Assembly: GCA_963644945.1 (NCBI GenBank)
Contig: CAVIQK010000001.1
Coordinates: 1 to 64,000 of the forward strand
Source: CAVIQK01 sp963644945
GTDB lineage: Bacteria; Bacillota; Clostridia; Christensenellales; DTU072
DNA: 64,000 nt
Direction: 5' to 3'
A model generated the notes under the pieces. It worked only from the letters and a program-made list of their open reading frames with translations. It did not search any database and had not been told where the DNA came from. Below, in pieces: positions 41,176-50,261 of this stretch. Within the stretch, counting starts at the first letter, position 1, and each line of letters opens with the position of its first letter. Position numbers and translations under genes: made by a program.

Positions 41176-43167
41176 ATGCAAAAAATAGGTGTATTTATTT
41201 GTTGGTGCGGTACCAATATAGCCGCAACGGTCGATGTGGAAAGAGTCGCAAGGGAAATTAAAAAAGAGCCCGGAGTCGTCTATTCCGCAGATTATCAATA
41301 TATGTGTTCGGAAAACGGACAACAATTGTTGAAAAAAGCCGTCAAAGAATATGGTCTTACAGGTATTGTAATAGGCTCTTGTTCTCCGAGAATGCACGAA
41401 GCGACATTTAGAAAAGCCGCCGAATCTGCGGGACTCAATCCCTTCATGGTAGAAATTGCCAACTTGAGAGAACAATGTTCTTGGATACATAAGGATAGAG
41501 AAGAAGCCACCGAAAAAGCCCTTGTTCTTGTCCGTACGGCAATCGCAAAAGTTAGACTCAATGCTCCTCTTACCGAAGGCGAAAGCCCCGTTACCAAGAG
41601 AGCCTTAGTAATCGGTGGCGGTATTGCGGGCATACAAGCAGCCCTAGATATAGCCGAAGCGGGATATCCCGTTGACATTGTCGAAAAGAATGCAACAATC
41701 GGCGGAAGAATGGCACAACTTGACAAGACTTTCCCGACTCTTGACTGCTCGGCATGTATCCTTACCCCTAAAATGGTCGATTGTGCACAAAGCGACAAGA
41801 TCGACATTTTGTCATATTCCGAAGTAGAAGAAGTCAAAGGATTTGTAGGAAAATTCTCTGTAAAAATCAAGAGAAAAGCCCGTTATGTTGACGAAACCAA
41901 ATGTACCGGTTGTAAAATCTGTATGGAAAAATGTCCGTCCAGAAAAGGACTCAACGAGTTCAACCAAAACTTAAACAACCGTACGGCAATTTATATTCCG
42001 TTTGCGCAAGCAATACCTAATGTAGCGGTTATCGATCCTACGCAGTGCATAAAACTTCGTACCGGAAAGTGCGGAATTTGTCAAAAATTCTGCGGAGCGG
42101 GTGCAATAAATTACGAAATGAAAGATGAATTTATCGAGAGAGAATACGGCGCAATAGTCGTTGCGACAGGATTTAGACCGATTGCTCTCGACAATTTCAA
42201 CGAGTTCGGCTACAACGACAATAAAGACGTCATTACGTCACTAGAACTCGAAAGACTTATGAATGCCGCAGGTCCTACCAACGGAGTTCTTCTCCGCCCG
42301 TCCGACGGCACGCACCCCAAAGTAATTACGTTTATACAATGTGTCGGATCAAGAGACGTATCCGGATGCGGAAAGCCCTATTGCTCCAAAATATGCTGTA
42401 TGTACACCGCAAAACATGCAATGCTTATTAGAGAAAAATACCCCGACACCGAAGTGCATGTCTTCTATATAGACATACGTACCCCCGGCAAGAACTACGA
42501 CGAATTTTATCGTCGTGCCGTCGAACAATACGGTGTTGACTATATAAAAGGAATGGTCGGCAAAGTGTATGAAGAGAACGGAAAACTCATGGTACAAGGA
42601 TCCAATTTGCTTGAAAACGAGCAAATCACAATTCCTTCCGATCTAGTAGTTTTGGCAACGGCAATAGAACCGGAGCCGTCCGTAAGAAAGATAGCCACCT
42701 TACTTACCGCAAGCATAGACACCAACAACTTCCTCAACGAGTCCCACCCGAAACTTCGTCCGGTAGAAAGTCCTACCGCAGGCGTGTTCCTTGCAGGTGT
42801 TTGCCAAGGACCTAAAGATATTCCGGAAACAGTTTCACAAGCATCGGCTTGTGCCGCTAAGGTTTTGGGACTTTTGGCAAAAGACAAATTGAAGACCAAC
42901 CCTTGTGTTGCAAGTCCCAACGAGTCAATGTGCAACGGTTGTTCACAATGTGCCAATGTTTGTGCATACGGCGCAATTACATATATAGATAAAGAATTCC
43001 GTCTAGGCGGAGGAAAAACCGAAACAAGAAGAGTCGCATCCGTCAACCATGCAGTATGTCAAGGTTGTGGAGCATGTACCGTAGCATGCCCGTCGGGCGC
43101 TATGGATTTGTCGGGATTCTCGTCTAAACAGATTATGTCGGAGGTCGAAGCAATATGCAAGAGATAG
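41176..43167 (+). CDS. hdrA: Heterodisulfide reductase subunit A-like (HdrA), FAD electron-bifurcating subunit
   Basis: 663 residues. N-terminal domain with CWCGTNIAATVD; FAD fold with ALVIGGGIAGIQAALD near 143; the conserved LDCSACILTPKMVD near 190; a [4Fe-4S] motif CTGCKICMEKCP near 245; FAD/NAD-type domain; and C-terminal 2x[4Fe-4S] ferredoxin (CNGCSQCANVCAYGA near 585 and CQGCGACTVACPSGA near 630). In known complexes the HdrA flavin bifurcates an electron pair between a high-potential acceptor (HdrBC side) and ferredoxin. Its 3' end overlaps the mvhD-like gene by 13 bases. Confidence 0.92.
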   Translation: MQKIGVFICWCGTNIAATVDVERVAREIKKEPGVVYSADYQYMCSENGQQLLKKAVKEYGLTGIVIGSCSPRMHEATFRKAAESAGLNPFMVEIANLREQCSWIHKDREEATEKALVLVRTAIAKVRLNAPLTEGESPVTKRALVIGGGIAGIQAALDIAEAGYPVDIVEKNATIGGRMAQLDKTFPTLDCSACILTPKMVDCAQSDKIDILSYSEVEEVKGFVGKFSVKIKRKARYVDETKCTGCKICMEKCPSRKGLNEFNQNLNNRTAIYIPFAQAIPNVAVIDPTQCIKLRTGKCGICQKFCGAGAINYEMKDEFIEREYGAIVVATGFRPIALDNFNEFGYNDNKDVITSLELERLMNAAGPTNGVLLRPSDGTHPKVITFIQCVGSRDVSGCGKPYCSKICCMYTAKHAMLIREKYPDTEVHVFYIDIRTPGKNYDEFYRRAVEQYGVDYIKGMVGKVYEENGKLMVQGSNLLENEQITIPSDLVVLATAIEPEPSVRKIATLLTASIDTNNFLNESHPKLRPVESPTAGVFLAGVCQGPKDIPETVSQASACAAKVLGLLAKDKLKTNPCVASPNESMCNGCSQCANVCAYGAITYIDKEFRLGGGKTETRRVASVNHAVCQGCGACTVACPSGAMDLSGFSSKQIMSEVEAICKR

Positions 43168-43607
43168 AGAAAAACGAAGGTAATTATACACCTAATATAG
43201 TTGCATTTTGTTGCAACTGGTGTTCGTATGCGGGAGCCGACCTTGCCGGATCGTCAAGACTTTCTTATCCTGCCAACGTAAAAATTGTAAGAGTACCTTG
43301 CTCATGTAGAGTCAACCCCATGTTTATACTAAAAGCCTTCCAAAGAGGCGCAGACGGTGTAATTTTGTGTGGATGCCACCCCGGAGATTGCCACTATGTC
43401 ACCGGCAACTACTACACGAGAAGAAGAATGACCTTGCTTTTCAGTTTTCTAGATTACCTAGGAATTGAAAAAGAACGTACCAGAGTAGAATGGGTTTCCG
43501 CCGCCGAAGGTGCGAAATTCTCGGCAGTTATGAATGATTTTGTCAAACAAGTTACCGAACTTGGCGAAAACAAGAGACTCCAAGATTTGAGAGTTAAGGA
43601 GAAGTAA
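43155..43607 (+). CDS. MvhD/FlxD-like [2Fe-2S] electron-transfer subunit
   Basis: 150 residues of the MvhD family (hydrogenase iron-sulfur subunit), which connects an electron-input module to HdrA. Conserved cysteines are in FCCNWCSYAGADLAG, VPCSCRVNP and LCGCHPGDCHY. No NiFe hydrogenase (MvhAG) is present; the next genes encode an Flx-type NADH-oxidising module, so this is best read as FlxD. It overlaps hdrA by 13 bases and is one base from the next gene. Confidence 0.9.
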   Translation: MQEIEKNEGNYTPNIVAFCCNWCSYAGADLAGSSRLSYPANVKIVRVPCSCRVNPMFILKAFQRGADGVILCGCHPGDCHYVTGNYYTRRRMTLLFSFLDYLGIEKERTRVEWVSAAEGAKFSAVMNDFVKQVTELGENKRLQDLRVKEK

Positions 43608-43608
43608 A

Positions 43609-44595
43609 ATGAACGAACTCGAAAAATTGATGGTAAAAAGAGCAACAGAACTTCTCAATTCGGGCGAAGTCAAGAGAGTCGTAGGTTGGACGAAAGGCGA
43701 ATTTATTCACGATCCGTCACCTGCATCATTCGAAACCGAAGAGGACTTAAAGAATTTCGTGTACAACGATTTTTGTGGTCCCAACCTTTCCAAATATCTC
43801 ATTGATATATCGAAAAAAGAAGGGAAAACCGCAGTATTTTTGAAGCCTTGCGACACATACAGTTTCAACGAACTTTTGAAAGAGCATAGAGTAAAACGTG
43901 AAAATATTTTGGTAATAGGTATAGAGTGTAGAGGAAAACTCGACAACTATAAACTTGAAAAGAAAGGCATCACCGGAATTACCGAAGAAGAATACAACGA
44001 CAACAAAGTCACTCTCAAAACTCTTTACGGCGAAGAATTTTGCCTCGAAAAGGGCGAAGTTTTGCTTGATAAGTGCCTTGAATGCAAAGGCAAAACCCAC
44101 GTTGTCGCAGACGAAAAAATTATTATCCACGAAGTGGTAGAAGAAAACAACGATAGATTTTCTAAGGTAAGAGAGTTAGAAAAAATGACTCCTACCGAAA
44201 GATACGAATTTTGGCAATCGCAACTTTCCAAATGCATTCGTTGCAATGCTTGTAGAAATGTTTGCCCCGCATGTTCGTGCGTGAAATGCGTGTTCGACAA
44301 TCCTCAATCGGGAGTCGCCGCCAAAGCCAACGACGTAAGTTTTGAAGAGCAACTCTACCATATAATAAGAGCCTTCCACGTATCCGGCAGATGTACGGAT
44401 TGCGGAGAGTGTTCGAGAGTATGCCCCGAGAGAATACCGCTTCATCTTCTCAACAGAAAATTTATCAAAGACATCAACACTATCTATGGCGAATTCCAAG
44501 CCGGTGAAGTGGCAGAAGGAAGTTATCCTTTGACCTCATATACCGAAAAAGATATTGAGCCAAACAACGTGTTTAGTGCAACGGAGGGCAAATAA
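43609..44595 (+). CDS. Flx-module dicluster iron-sulfur protein, FrhB-like N-terminus
   Basis: 328 residues. The N-terminal 190 residues resemble the F420-hydrogenase beta-subunit fold (AVFLKPCDTYSFNELL, ILVIGIECRGKLD); two [4Fe-4S] motifs follow, CIRCNACRNVCPACSC near 208 and CTDCGECSRVCP near 262. It corresponds to one of the two Fe-S subunits (FlxB/FlxC) of the HdrABC-FlxABCD complexes of sulfate reducers and fermenters. Which letter applies is uncertain. AAGGAGAAGTAAA precedes the ATG; the next gene starts directly after its stop. Confidence 0.8.
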   Translation: MNELEKLMVKRATELLNSGEVKRVVGWTKGEFIHDPSPASFETEEDLKNFVYNDFCGPNLSKYLIDISKKEGKTAVFLKPCDTYSFNELLKEHRVKRENILVIGIECRGKLDNYKLEKKGITGITEEEYNDNKVTLKTLYGEEFCLEKGEVLLDKCLECKGKTHVVADEKIIIHEVVEENNDRFSKVRELEKMTPTERYEFWQSQLSKCIRCNACRNVCPACSCVKCVFDNPQSGVAAKANDVSFEEQLYHIIRAFHVSGRCTDCGECSRVCPERIPLHLLNRKFIKDINTIYGEFQAGEVAEGSYPLTSYTEKDIEPNNVFSATEGK

Positions 44596-45615
44596 ATGAT
44601 TAAAATTAAAAGAGAAAATCTCACCAACTTCTACAAAGCCCTCAAAGAAAAAATGCCCCTATACATACCGCAAAATATTGCCGGTATGGTGAATTATGCC
44701 CCGTTCGAAGAGAATTCCGTAGTCGATATCGACACATTAAAAACGGTAAAAAGTCCCAAAGACGTTTTCTTCCCCCAAAGCGAAAACATGATGAAATTCC
44801 GCTTGGAAGGTAAAACCATATCAATAGAGGACATAAGAAAAGAAAGAGAACCCTTTTTGGTGTTCGGTGTACGTGCATGCGATTTGAAAGCCTTTGAAGT
44901 TTTGGATCACGTCTTTTTACAAGAGCCGGTTGACACATATTATAAGGAAAGAAGAGAAAAAGGTGTCATCTTTACTTTGGCATGCGGAAAACCCGAAGAA
45001 AGTTGTTTCTGCAACGTATTTGGTATCGATGCATCCGCTCCGCAAGGAGATGCGACATGCTATCTTGACGACAATTATCTCTATGTTCGTCCCAATACCG
45101 ACAAAGGCAAAGCCGTACTTTCAGGAATAGACGGAGAAACTTGCGACGAAAAGGAAGTATCTCCTATCGTAGAAAAGACCAAAGCGACAATCGAAAAACT
45201 TCCGTTTTCGCATCTTGATCTATCTTATTTCAAACCCGAAAATCTCAACGAGATATTCGAACTTCCCGATTGGCAACAGTTGTCACAAGCATGTATCGGT
45301 TGCGGAACATGTACTTTTGTATGCCCGACATGTCAATGTTTTGATATAAGAGACTTCAAAACACAAGACGGCGTAATAAGATTCCGCTGTTGGGATTCTT
45401 GCATGTATTCGGACTTCACGCAGATGGCGGCAGCCAATCCTCGTACAACTCAAATGCAAAGATTCCGTCAAAGATTTATGCATAAACTCGTATATTTCCC
45501 GTCGCAATACGGCATGTATTCGTGTGTAGGTTGCGGAAGATGCGTCAACAAATGTCCGCAACATCTCAATATTGTAAAAGTTATCAAAAAAATAGGGGGA
45601 AAGAAAAATGGTTAA
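44596..45615 (+). CDS. Flx-module dicluster iron-sulfur protein, AsrA-like
   Basis: 339 residues. An N-terminal region resembling anaerobic sulfite reductase subunit A (FLVFGVRACDLKAFEVLDHV near 95) and two C-terminal [4Fe-4S] motifs, CIGCGTCTFVCPTCQC near 233 and CVGCGRCVNKCPQHL near 309. No siroheme reductase subunit is present, so it is read as the second Fe-S subunit of the Flx module passing electrons from the flavoprotein to the MvhD/FlxD-like protein. It starts at the base after the previous stop and overlaps the next gene by eight bases. Confidence 0.8.
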   Translation: MIKIKRENLTNFYKALKEKMPLYIPQNIAGMVNYAPFEENSVVDIDTLKTVKSPKDVFFPQSENMMKFRLEGKTISIEDIRKEREPFLVFGVRACDLKAFEVLDHVFLQEPVDTYYKERREKGVIFTLACGKPEESCFCNVFGIDASAPQGDATCYLDDNYLYVRPNTDKGKAVLSGIDGETCDEKEVSPIVEKTKATIEKLPFSHLDLSYFKPENLNEIFELPDWQQLSQACIGCGTCTFVCPTCQCFDIRDFKTQDGVIRFRCWDSCMYSDFTQMAAANPRTTQMQRFRQRFMHKLVYFPSQYGMYSCVGCGRCVNKCPQHLNIVKVIKKIGGKKNG

Positions 45616-46435
45616 TGAGAACCTTATCCCTAATATCGGAGTAATAACCGATGTAAGAAAAGACACCGCAGACGTCAAAACATTTAGAGTGGTGGGACTT
45701 GACGGCAAGAAGTTGTTCGAACACATGCCCGGCCAATGTGCGATGGTTTCCATCCCCGGAGTAGGCGAGTGTATGTTCTCGATTACGTCGTCGCCTACCA
45801 ACAAAGAATTTATGGAATTTTCCATCAAAAAATGCGGTTGTGTGACAGAAATAATCCATTCTTTGGAAGAAGGACAACACATTACGGTTAGAGGACCGTA
45901 TGGCAAGAATTTCCCCGTAGAAGGAGATTTCAAAGGAAAAGATTTGTTGTTCATCGCAGGTGGAATCGGTCTTGCACCTCTTCGTAGCGTCATAAATTAT
46001 GTTCGCCATTATAGAGAGAACTACGGCAAAGTAGTAGTCGTGTACGGTGCAAGAAGCAAAGACGACCTTGTCGATATAGAAGAAATCCAAAAAGAGTGGA
46101 TGAACGAAAAGAATTTTGAAGTTTATTTGACGATAGACCGTCCGCAAGAAGGATGGGACGGACACGTAGGATTTGTCCCTGCATACGTCAAAGAACTAGG
46201 ACTTGATCCCACAATGACGGCAGTACTTTGCGGACCGCCGATAATGATCAAATTTACTTTGGCAGGTCTTCTAGAACTCGGATTCAAGAAAGAAAGAGTC
46301 TATACCACTTTGGAACTTCGCATGAAGTGCGGTATAGGAAAGTGCGGAAGATGCAATGTAGGCGACAAGTTCGTATGTAAAGACGGCCCCGTTTTTAGAA
46401 TGGACCAATTAGACGAATTACCCGATGAATATTGA
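45608..46435 (+). CDS. FlxA-like FAD/NAD(P)-binding oxidoreductase
   Basis: 275 residues of the ferredoxin-reductase/AsrB type: an FAD barrel with SITSSPTN near 58, an NAD(P)-binding fold with LLFIAGGIGLAPLRSVI near 113, and a C-terminal [2Fe-2S] motif CGIGKCGRCNVG near 240. In Flx-Hdr complexes this subunit oxidises NADH (or NADPH) and feeds electrons to HdrA. GGGGGAAAGAAAA lies before the ATG, inside the previous gene. It ends with a TGA stop. Confidence 0.87.
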   Translation: MVNENLIPNIGVITDVRKDTADVKTFRVVGLDGKKLFEHMPGQCAMVSIPGVGECMFSITSSPTNKEFMEFSIKKCGCVTEIIHSLEEGQHITVRGPYGKNFPVEGDFKGKDLLFIAGGIGLAPLRSVINYVRHYRENYGKVVVVYGARSKDDLVDIEEIQKEWMNEKNFEVYLTIDRPQEGWDGHVGFVPAYVKELGLDPTMTAVLCGPPIMIKFTLAGLLELGFKKERVYTTLELRMKCGIGKCGRCNVGDKFVCKDGPVFRMDQLDELPDEY

Positions 46436-46455
46436 TAAGTAGTAGGAGTATAAAA

Positions 46456-47130
46456 ATGGAAAAGAAAGTCAACGTTTATTTCTTTGGAAAACATTATGAG
46501 GTTCCGGAAAGCCTTACCATCATGAAGGCAATGGAATATGCCGGATACCAATTGATAAGAGGATGCGGTTGCCGTAACGGTTTTTGCGGAGCGTGTGCAA
46601 CTTTTTATCGTATAAAAGGTCAACAAGCATTAAGAACATGTCTTGCTTGCCAACAACAAGTAGAAGAAGGAATGTATGTAGCAACACTACCTTCGTTCCC
46701 GCTTGTAAAACAAGTCTATGACATCAACAAAATCAAACCGACCGAGCAAATTATGATGCAATTATATCCCGAAATATATAGTTGTATAGGTTGCAATGCT
46801 TGTACCAAGGCTTGCCCTCAAGGACTCAATGTTATGCAATACATCGCTTATGCACAACGTGGTGAATACGAAAAATGTGCAGAAGCAAGTTTTGACTGCG
46901 TAATGTGCGGACTTTGTTCGTCAAGATGCCCTGCGGGTATTTCTCATCCGCAAGTCGCAGAACTCGCAAGAAGATTGTACGGCAAATATATTGCCCCCGA
47001 ATGTAAACACCTTGAAAAGAGAGTCGCAGAAATAGAAAACGGCGAACTTGAAAAGATGATGGAAGATATTATGGGAAAACCGATATCCGAAATGAAAGAA
47101 CTTTACAACACAAGACAAATCGAAAAATAG
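46456..47130 (+). CDS. Fumarate reductase-type iron-sulfur subunit, soluble (SdhB/TfrB-like)
   Basis: 224 residues. The N-terminal [2Fe-2S] ferredoxin domain has CGCRNGFCGACATF near 37-50 and a further CLAC; then two [4Fe-4S] motifs, CIGCNACTKACPQG near 109 and CVMCGLCSSRCPAG near 147. Both fully match CX2CX2CX3CP, more like the Fe-S part of methanogen TfrB than the [3Fe-4S]-containing SdhB/FrdB. It lacks the CCG domain that TfrB carries; a separate HdrB is encoded upstream. No cytochrome b or membrane anchor gene is adjacent. Start at 46456 follows AGTAGGAGTA; the flavoprotein gene begins nine bases on. Confidence 0.85.
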   Translation: MEKKVNVYFFGKHYEVPESLTIMKAMEYAGYQLIRGCGCRNGFCGACATFYRIKGQQALRTCLACQQQVEEGMYVATLPSFPLVKQVYDINKIKPTEQIMMQLYPEIYSCIGCNACTKACPQGLNVMQYIAYAQRGEYEKCAEASFDCVMCGLCSSRCPAGISHPQVAELARRLYGKYIAPECKHLEKRVAEIENGELEKMMEDIMGKPISEMKELYNTRQIEK

Positions 47131-47139
47131 GAGGGCAGT

Positions 47140-48741
47140 ATGTATAATTATACCGAAGAACAATTAGTTTCGATGAAAAAAGTCGAGGAAACAAGACAAG
47201 AAAGAGTCAACAACTTATATCCTCGTATGACTGCCGACGAAAAAGATGCAGTATTAAAAGAAAATCACCCCGACTATATAGATAGCGCATACGAAAGTCT
47301 AAAAGTCGGTCCCAACAAAGGCGAAAAAGTCCTTCACGAACTTGCCGACCTCTTGCAAGGCAAGTCAAGAGTTTCGGGCCTTGACATAGATTTAGAGCAT
47401 CCCGCATACGACGTTGACGTTTTGGTTATCGGCGGTGGCGGAGCAGGTGCATCTACGGCAATTACCGCTCACAAAAACGGTGCCAATGTCATGATGGTCA
47501 CAAAACTCAGAATAGGCGATGCCAACACAATGATGGCAGAAGGCGGTATCCAAGCGGCAGACAAAGAGAACGATTCCCCCGCAATTCACTATCTTGATGC
47601 GTTCGGAGGCGGACACTTTGCCGCAAAACCCGAACTTCTCAAAAAACTCGTCTATGAAGCACCCGATGCAATCAAATGGCTATCCGATCTCGGAGTTATG
47701 TTCGATAAAGATAAAGACGGCAACATGGTCACCACACACGGTGGCGGAACGTCCAGAAAGAGAATGCACGCATGCAAGGACTATTCCGGCGCAGAAATAA
47801 TGCGTACACTAAGAGACGAAGTTTTCAACAGAGAAATCCCCGTAGTTGACTTTACGTCCGCAATCGAAATCATAAAAGACGACAAGGGCAATGCTGCGGG
47901 AGCAGTGCTTCTCAACATGGAAACAGGCAAAATAGAAGTAGCCAAAGCCAAGACCGTCGTCATCGCAACAGGCGGAGCAGGAAGACTTCATTATCAAGGA
48001 TTCCCGACATCCAACCACTACGGAGCAACGGCCGACGGACTCGTTCTTGCTTATAGAGCAGGCGCAAAACTTCTTTATGCAGACACTTTGCAATACCATC
48101 CTACCGGTGTTGCCGAACCTACACAAATATTCGGAGCCCTCGTCACCGAAAAGGTCCGTTCTCTCGGAGCCCAACTCGTCAACAAAGAAGGCAAAGCCTT
48201 CGTGTATTCACTTGAAACAAGAGACGTCACAGCATCTTCTATCATAAGAGAATGCAAACAAAGAAAGAATTCCGTAAAAACCACCGACGGCGAAGGCGTA
48301 TGGCTCGACACTCCTATGATTGATATGATCGGAGGCGAAGGCACTATCGAAAAACGTATCCCTGCAATGTACCGCATGTTCGGGAAATACGGCATCGACA
48401 TCAGAAAAGAGCCTATTCTCGTATATCCTACACTTCACTACCAAAACGGCGGTATTGACATCAGTGCCAACGGTGAAACGACGGCAGTCAAAAACTTGTT
48501 CGTAGCAGGCGAAGCAGTCGGAGGCATACACGGCAGAAACAGACTTATGGGCAACAGCCTTCTCGACATCATCGTATTTGGCAGAAATGCCGGTCATTTT
48601 GCGGCGGAAAGAGCAAAAGAAACCGTTGTCGGCAAACTTTCTCTCGATCACGTAAAATCATTTGAAAAAGAATTGAAAGACGCAGGACTCAATCCTACCA
48701 AACTTTCACCTCAACTTCTTCCCGATTACAGAAGAAAATAA
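47140..48741 (+). CDS. Fumarate reductase-type flavoprotein, soluble, without the covalent-FAD histidine
   Basis: 533 residues. After an unusual 90-residue N-terminal helical extension comes the FAD fold (VDVLVIGGGGAGAS, 93-105). Active-site features of FrdA are kept: QYHPTG, TEKVR, ETRD, PTLHYQNGG and GRNRLMGNSLLD, corresponding to E. coli FrdA His232, Glu245/Arg248, Arg287, His355 and Arg390. The histidine that binds FAD covalently in FrdA/SdhA is Asn129 here (ANTMMAEGG), so FAD is predicted to be noncovalent. The usual C-terminal helical domain is missing. Length and features resemble methanogen thiol:fumarate reductase TfrA. It is paired with the Fe-S subunit and lies in a run with fumC and pckA, supporting fumarate to succinate. 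No twin-arginine or other signal is seen. Confidence 0.87.
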   Translation: MYNYTEEQLVSMKKVEETRQERVNNLYPRMTADEKDAVLKENHPDYIDSAYESLKVGPNKGEKVLHELADLLQGKSRVSGLDIDLEHPAYDVDVLVIGGGGAGASTAITAHKNGANVMMVTKLRIGDANTMMAEGGIQAADKENDSPAIHYLDAFGGGHFAAKPELLKKLVYEAPDAIKWLSDLGVMFDKDKDGNMVTTHGGGTSRKRMHACKDYSGAEIMRTLRDEVFNREIPVVDFTSAIEIIKDDKGNAAGAVLLNMETGKIEVAKAKTVVIATGGAGRLHYQGFPTSNHYGATADGLVLAYRAGAKLLYADTLQYHPTGVAEPTQIFGALVTEKVRSLGAQLVNKEGKAFVYSLETRDVTASSIIRECKQRKNSVKTTDGEGVWLDTPMIDMIGGEGTIEKRIPAMYRMFGKYGIDIRKEPILVYPTLHYQNGGIDISANGETTAVKNLFVAGEAVGGIHGRNRLMGNSLLDIIVFGRNAGHFAAERAKETVVGKLSLDHVKSFEKELKDAGLNPTKLSPQLLPDYRRK

Positions 48742-48752
48742 TAGGAGACAAT

Positions 48753-50222
48753 ATGGAAGAATATAAAGAAAACGGTGTCGAAGAAGAATCTATCGCAACC
48801 GAGGATGAAGTAGTGTTAGAAGACGGCGAAGCCTCTGTTCAAAAGGCAAACGCCCCCAAAACCCCTAAAAAGTGGGTAAAATGGGTGGTGCTTGGCATTG
48901 TAGCGGCACTTGTCATAGGTGTTGTTGCATGGTGCATATACAGCGCAACACAAGGTAAAGGCATCGACGGAGTGCTTGGTATTTCTACGGTTACGGCACT
49001 TCTATTCGGTGTGTTCCTTGTAGCCGCCCTCGGATACCTTCTCGGTAGCGTCACGATAAAAGGTGTCAACCTCGGCACTGCCGGAGTATTTTTGGTAGCC
49101 ATCGCATTTGGATGTATTTGCACGATAAAAGGACTAAAAGACGTACCGGTACTCGGTAAGTTCTATATAGAAGGTTCCTCGTCGGCACTATATAAATATT
49201 ACGGAAGCATCGTCCAAAACGTAGGACTTGTATTGTTCGTTGCATCTGTCGGGTTTATCGCAGGCCCCAACTTCTTCAAGAACTTGAAGAAAAATGCAAA
49301 GTCTTATGTAGTACTCGGAGCAATCATCATCGCAACGGGCGCCCTTCTTTCCGTCCTCTTTACACTGGCACTGAAAGGAACTCTTGGCGACGTAGCCAAA
49401 GAATTCTCGGTCGGAATTTTGTCGGGTGCATTGACAACTACCCCGGGATATTCGGCAGCGCTAGAAGCAAGTAGCACAGACGGAGCCATGATAACTCTCG
49501 GACATGCTATTGCATATCCGTTCGGAGTAGTAGGTGTTGTTTTGTTCGTACAATTAGTACCTAAATTTATGAAAGCCGACATGGAAAAAGAAAGAGCCCT
49601 TCTAAAAATAGACGGTGCCGAACTCAAAGAGAAGAAAGAAGGTTTGTTTGTTTGCGATCCCTTCGGACTCATGCCTTTCGGCCTTGCAGTCGTAGCAGGA
49701 CTCATCTTGGGAGCCATCAAAATACCGCTTACCGGTGAAGGTTACAACGGAACATGTTTCTCGCTAGGAACAACCGGCGGTGTGCTTATTATGTGCCTAA
49801 TCTTCGGACACTTCGGCCACATGGGGAAACTTTCCCTTGAAATTCCCGAAAAAACCGCCAAGGTTTTCCGTGAATTCGGTCTTATGATGTTCTTGATAGG
49901 AGCAGGTGTTGCCGGCGGCGCACAACTCGTCAACCAAATCAACAATTACGGTGGTCTTGTAATCTTGTGGGGATTCTTGGGCGGTGCCATTATGACACTC
50001 GTTCCTATGATAGTAGGTTTCTTCTTCGCAAAATACATTTTGAAGATAAGCCTTCTCAACAACCTTGGCTCGATCACCGGCGGAATGACATCGACTCCCG
50101 CCCTCGGTACCCTTATTTCTACCGCAGGGACAGACGACGTCGCATCTGCCTATGCATCAACTTATCCGATTGCGCTCGTTTTGATTGTACTTGCGTCGCA
50201 ATTTATAGTAACATTAATGTAG
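48753..50222 (+). CDS. AspT/YidE-family exchanger, possibly dicarboxylate or succinate export
   Basis: 489 residues with about 11-12 helices and two AAEx repeats typical of the aspartate:alanine exchanger family; the repeats show GALTTTPGYSAALEA and GSITGGMTSTPALGTL. An acidic 45-residue cytoplasmic N-terminus precedes the first helix. AspT relatives exchange C4 acids such as aspartate or succinate, and position between fumarate reductase and pckA suggests export of succinate or aspartate/alanine exchange; this is inference. GAGACAAT precedes the ATG 11 bases after the flavoprotein stop. Confidence 0.82.
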   Translation: MEEYKENGVEEESIATEDEVVLEDGEASVQKANAPKTPKKWVKWVVLGIVAALVIGVVAWCIYSATQGKGIDGVLGISTVTALLFGVFLVAALGYLLGSVTIKGVNLGTAGVFLVAIAFGCICTIKGLKDVPVLGKFYIEGSSSALYKYYGSIVQNVGLVLFVASVGFIAGPNFFKNLKKNAKSYVVLGAIIIATGALLSVLFTLALKGTLGDVAKEFSVGILSGALTTTPGYSAALEASSTDGAMITLGHAIAYPFGVVGVVLFVQLVPKFMKADMEKERALLKIDGAELKEKKEGLFVCDPFGLMPFGLAVVAGLILGAIKIPLTGEGYNGTCFSLGTTGGVLIMCLIFGHFGHMGKLSLEIPEKTAKVFREFGLMMFLIGAGVAGGAQLVNQINNYGGLVILWGFLGGAIMTLVPMIVGFFFAKYILKISLLNNLGSITGGMTSTPALGTLISTAGTDDVASAYASTYPIALVLIVLASQFIVTLM

Positions 50223-50261
50223 TTAAAAATTAAAAAATATAAAGGAAAAGAGGTAAAAACA

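Noticed and set aside
44596..45615. Anaerobic sulfite reductase operon (asrAB-like genes)
   Set aside because: No siroheme-binding AsrC is present, and the genes are embedded between an MvhD-like gene and the FlxA-like gene, which fits an Flx module.
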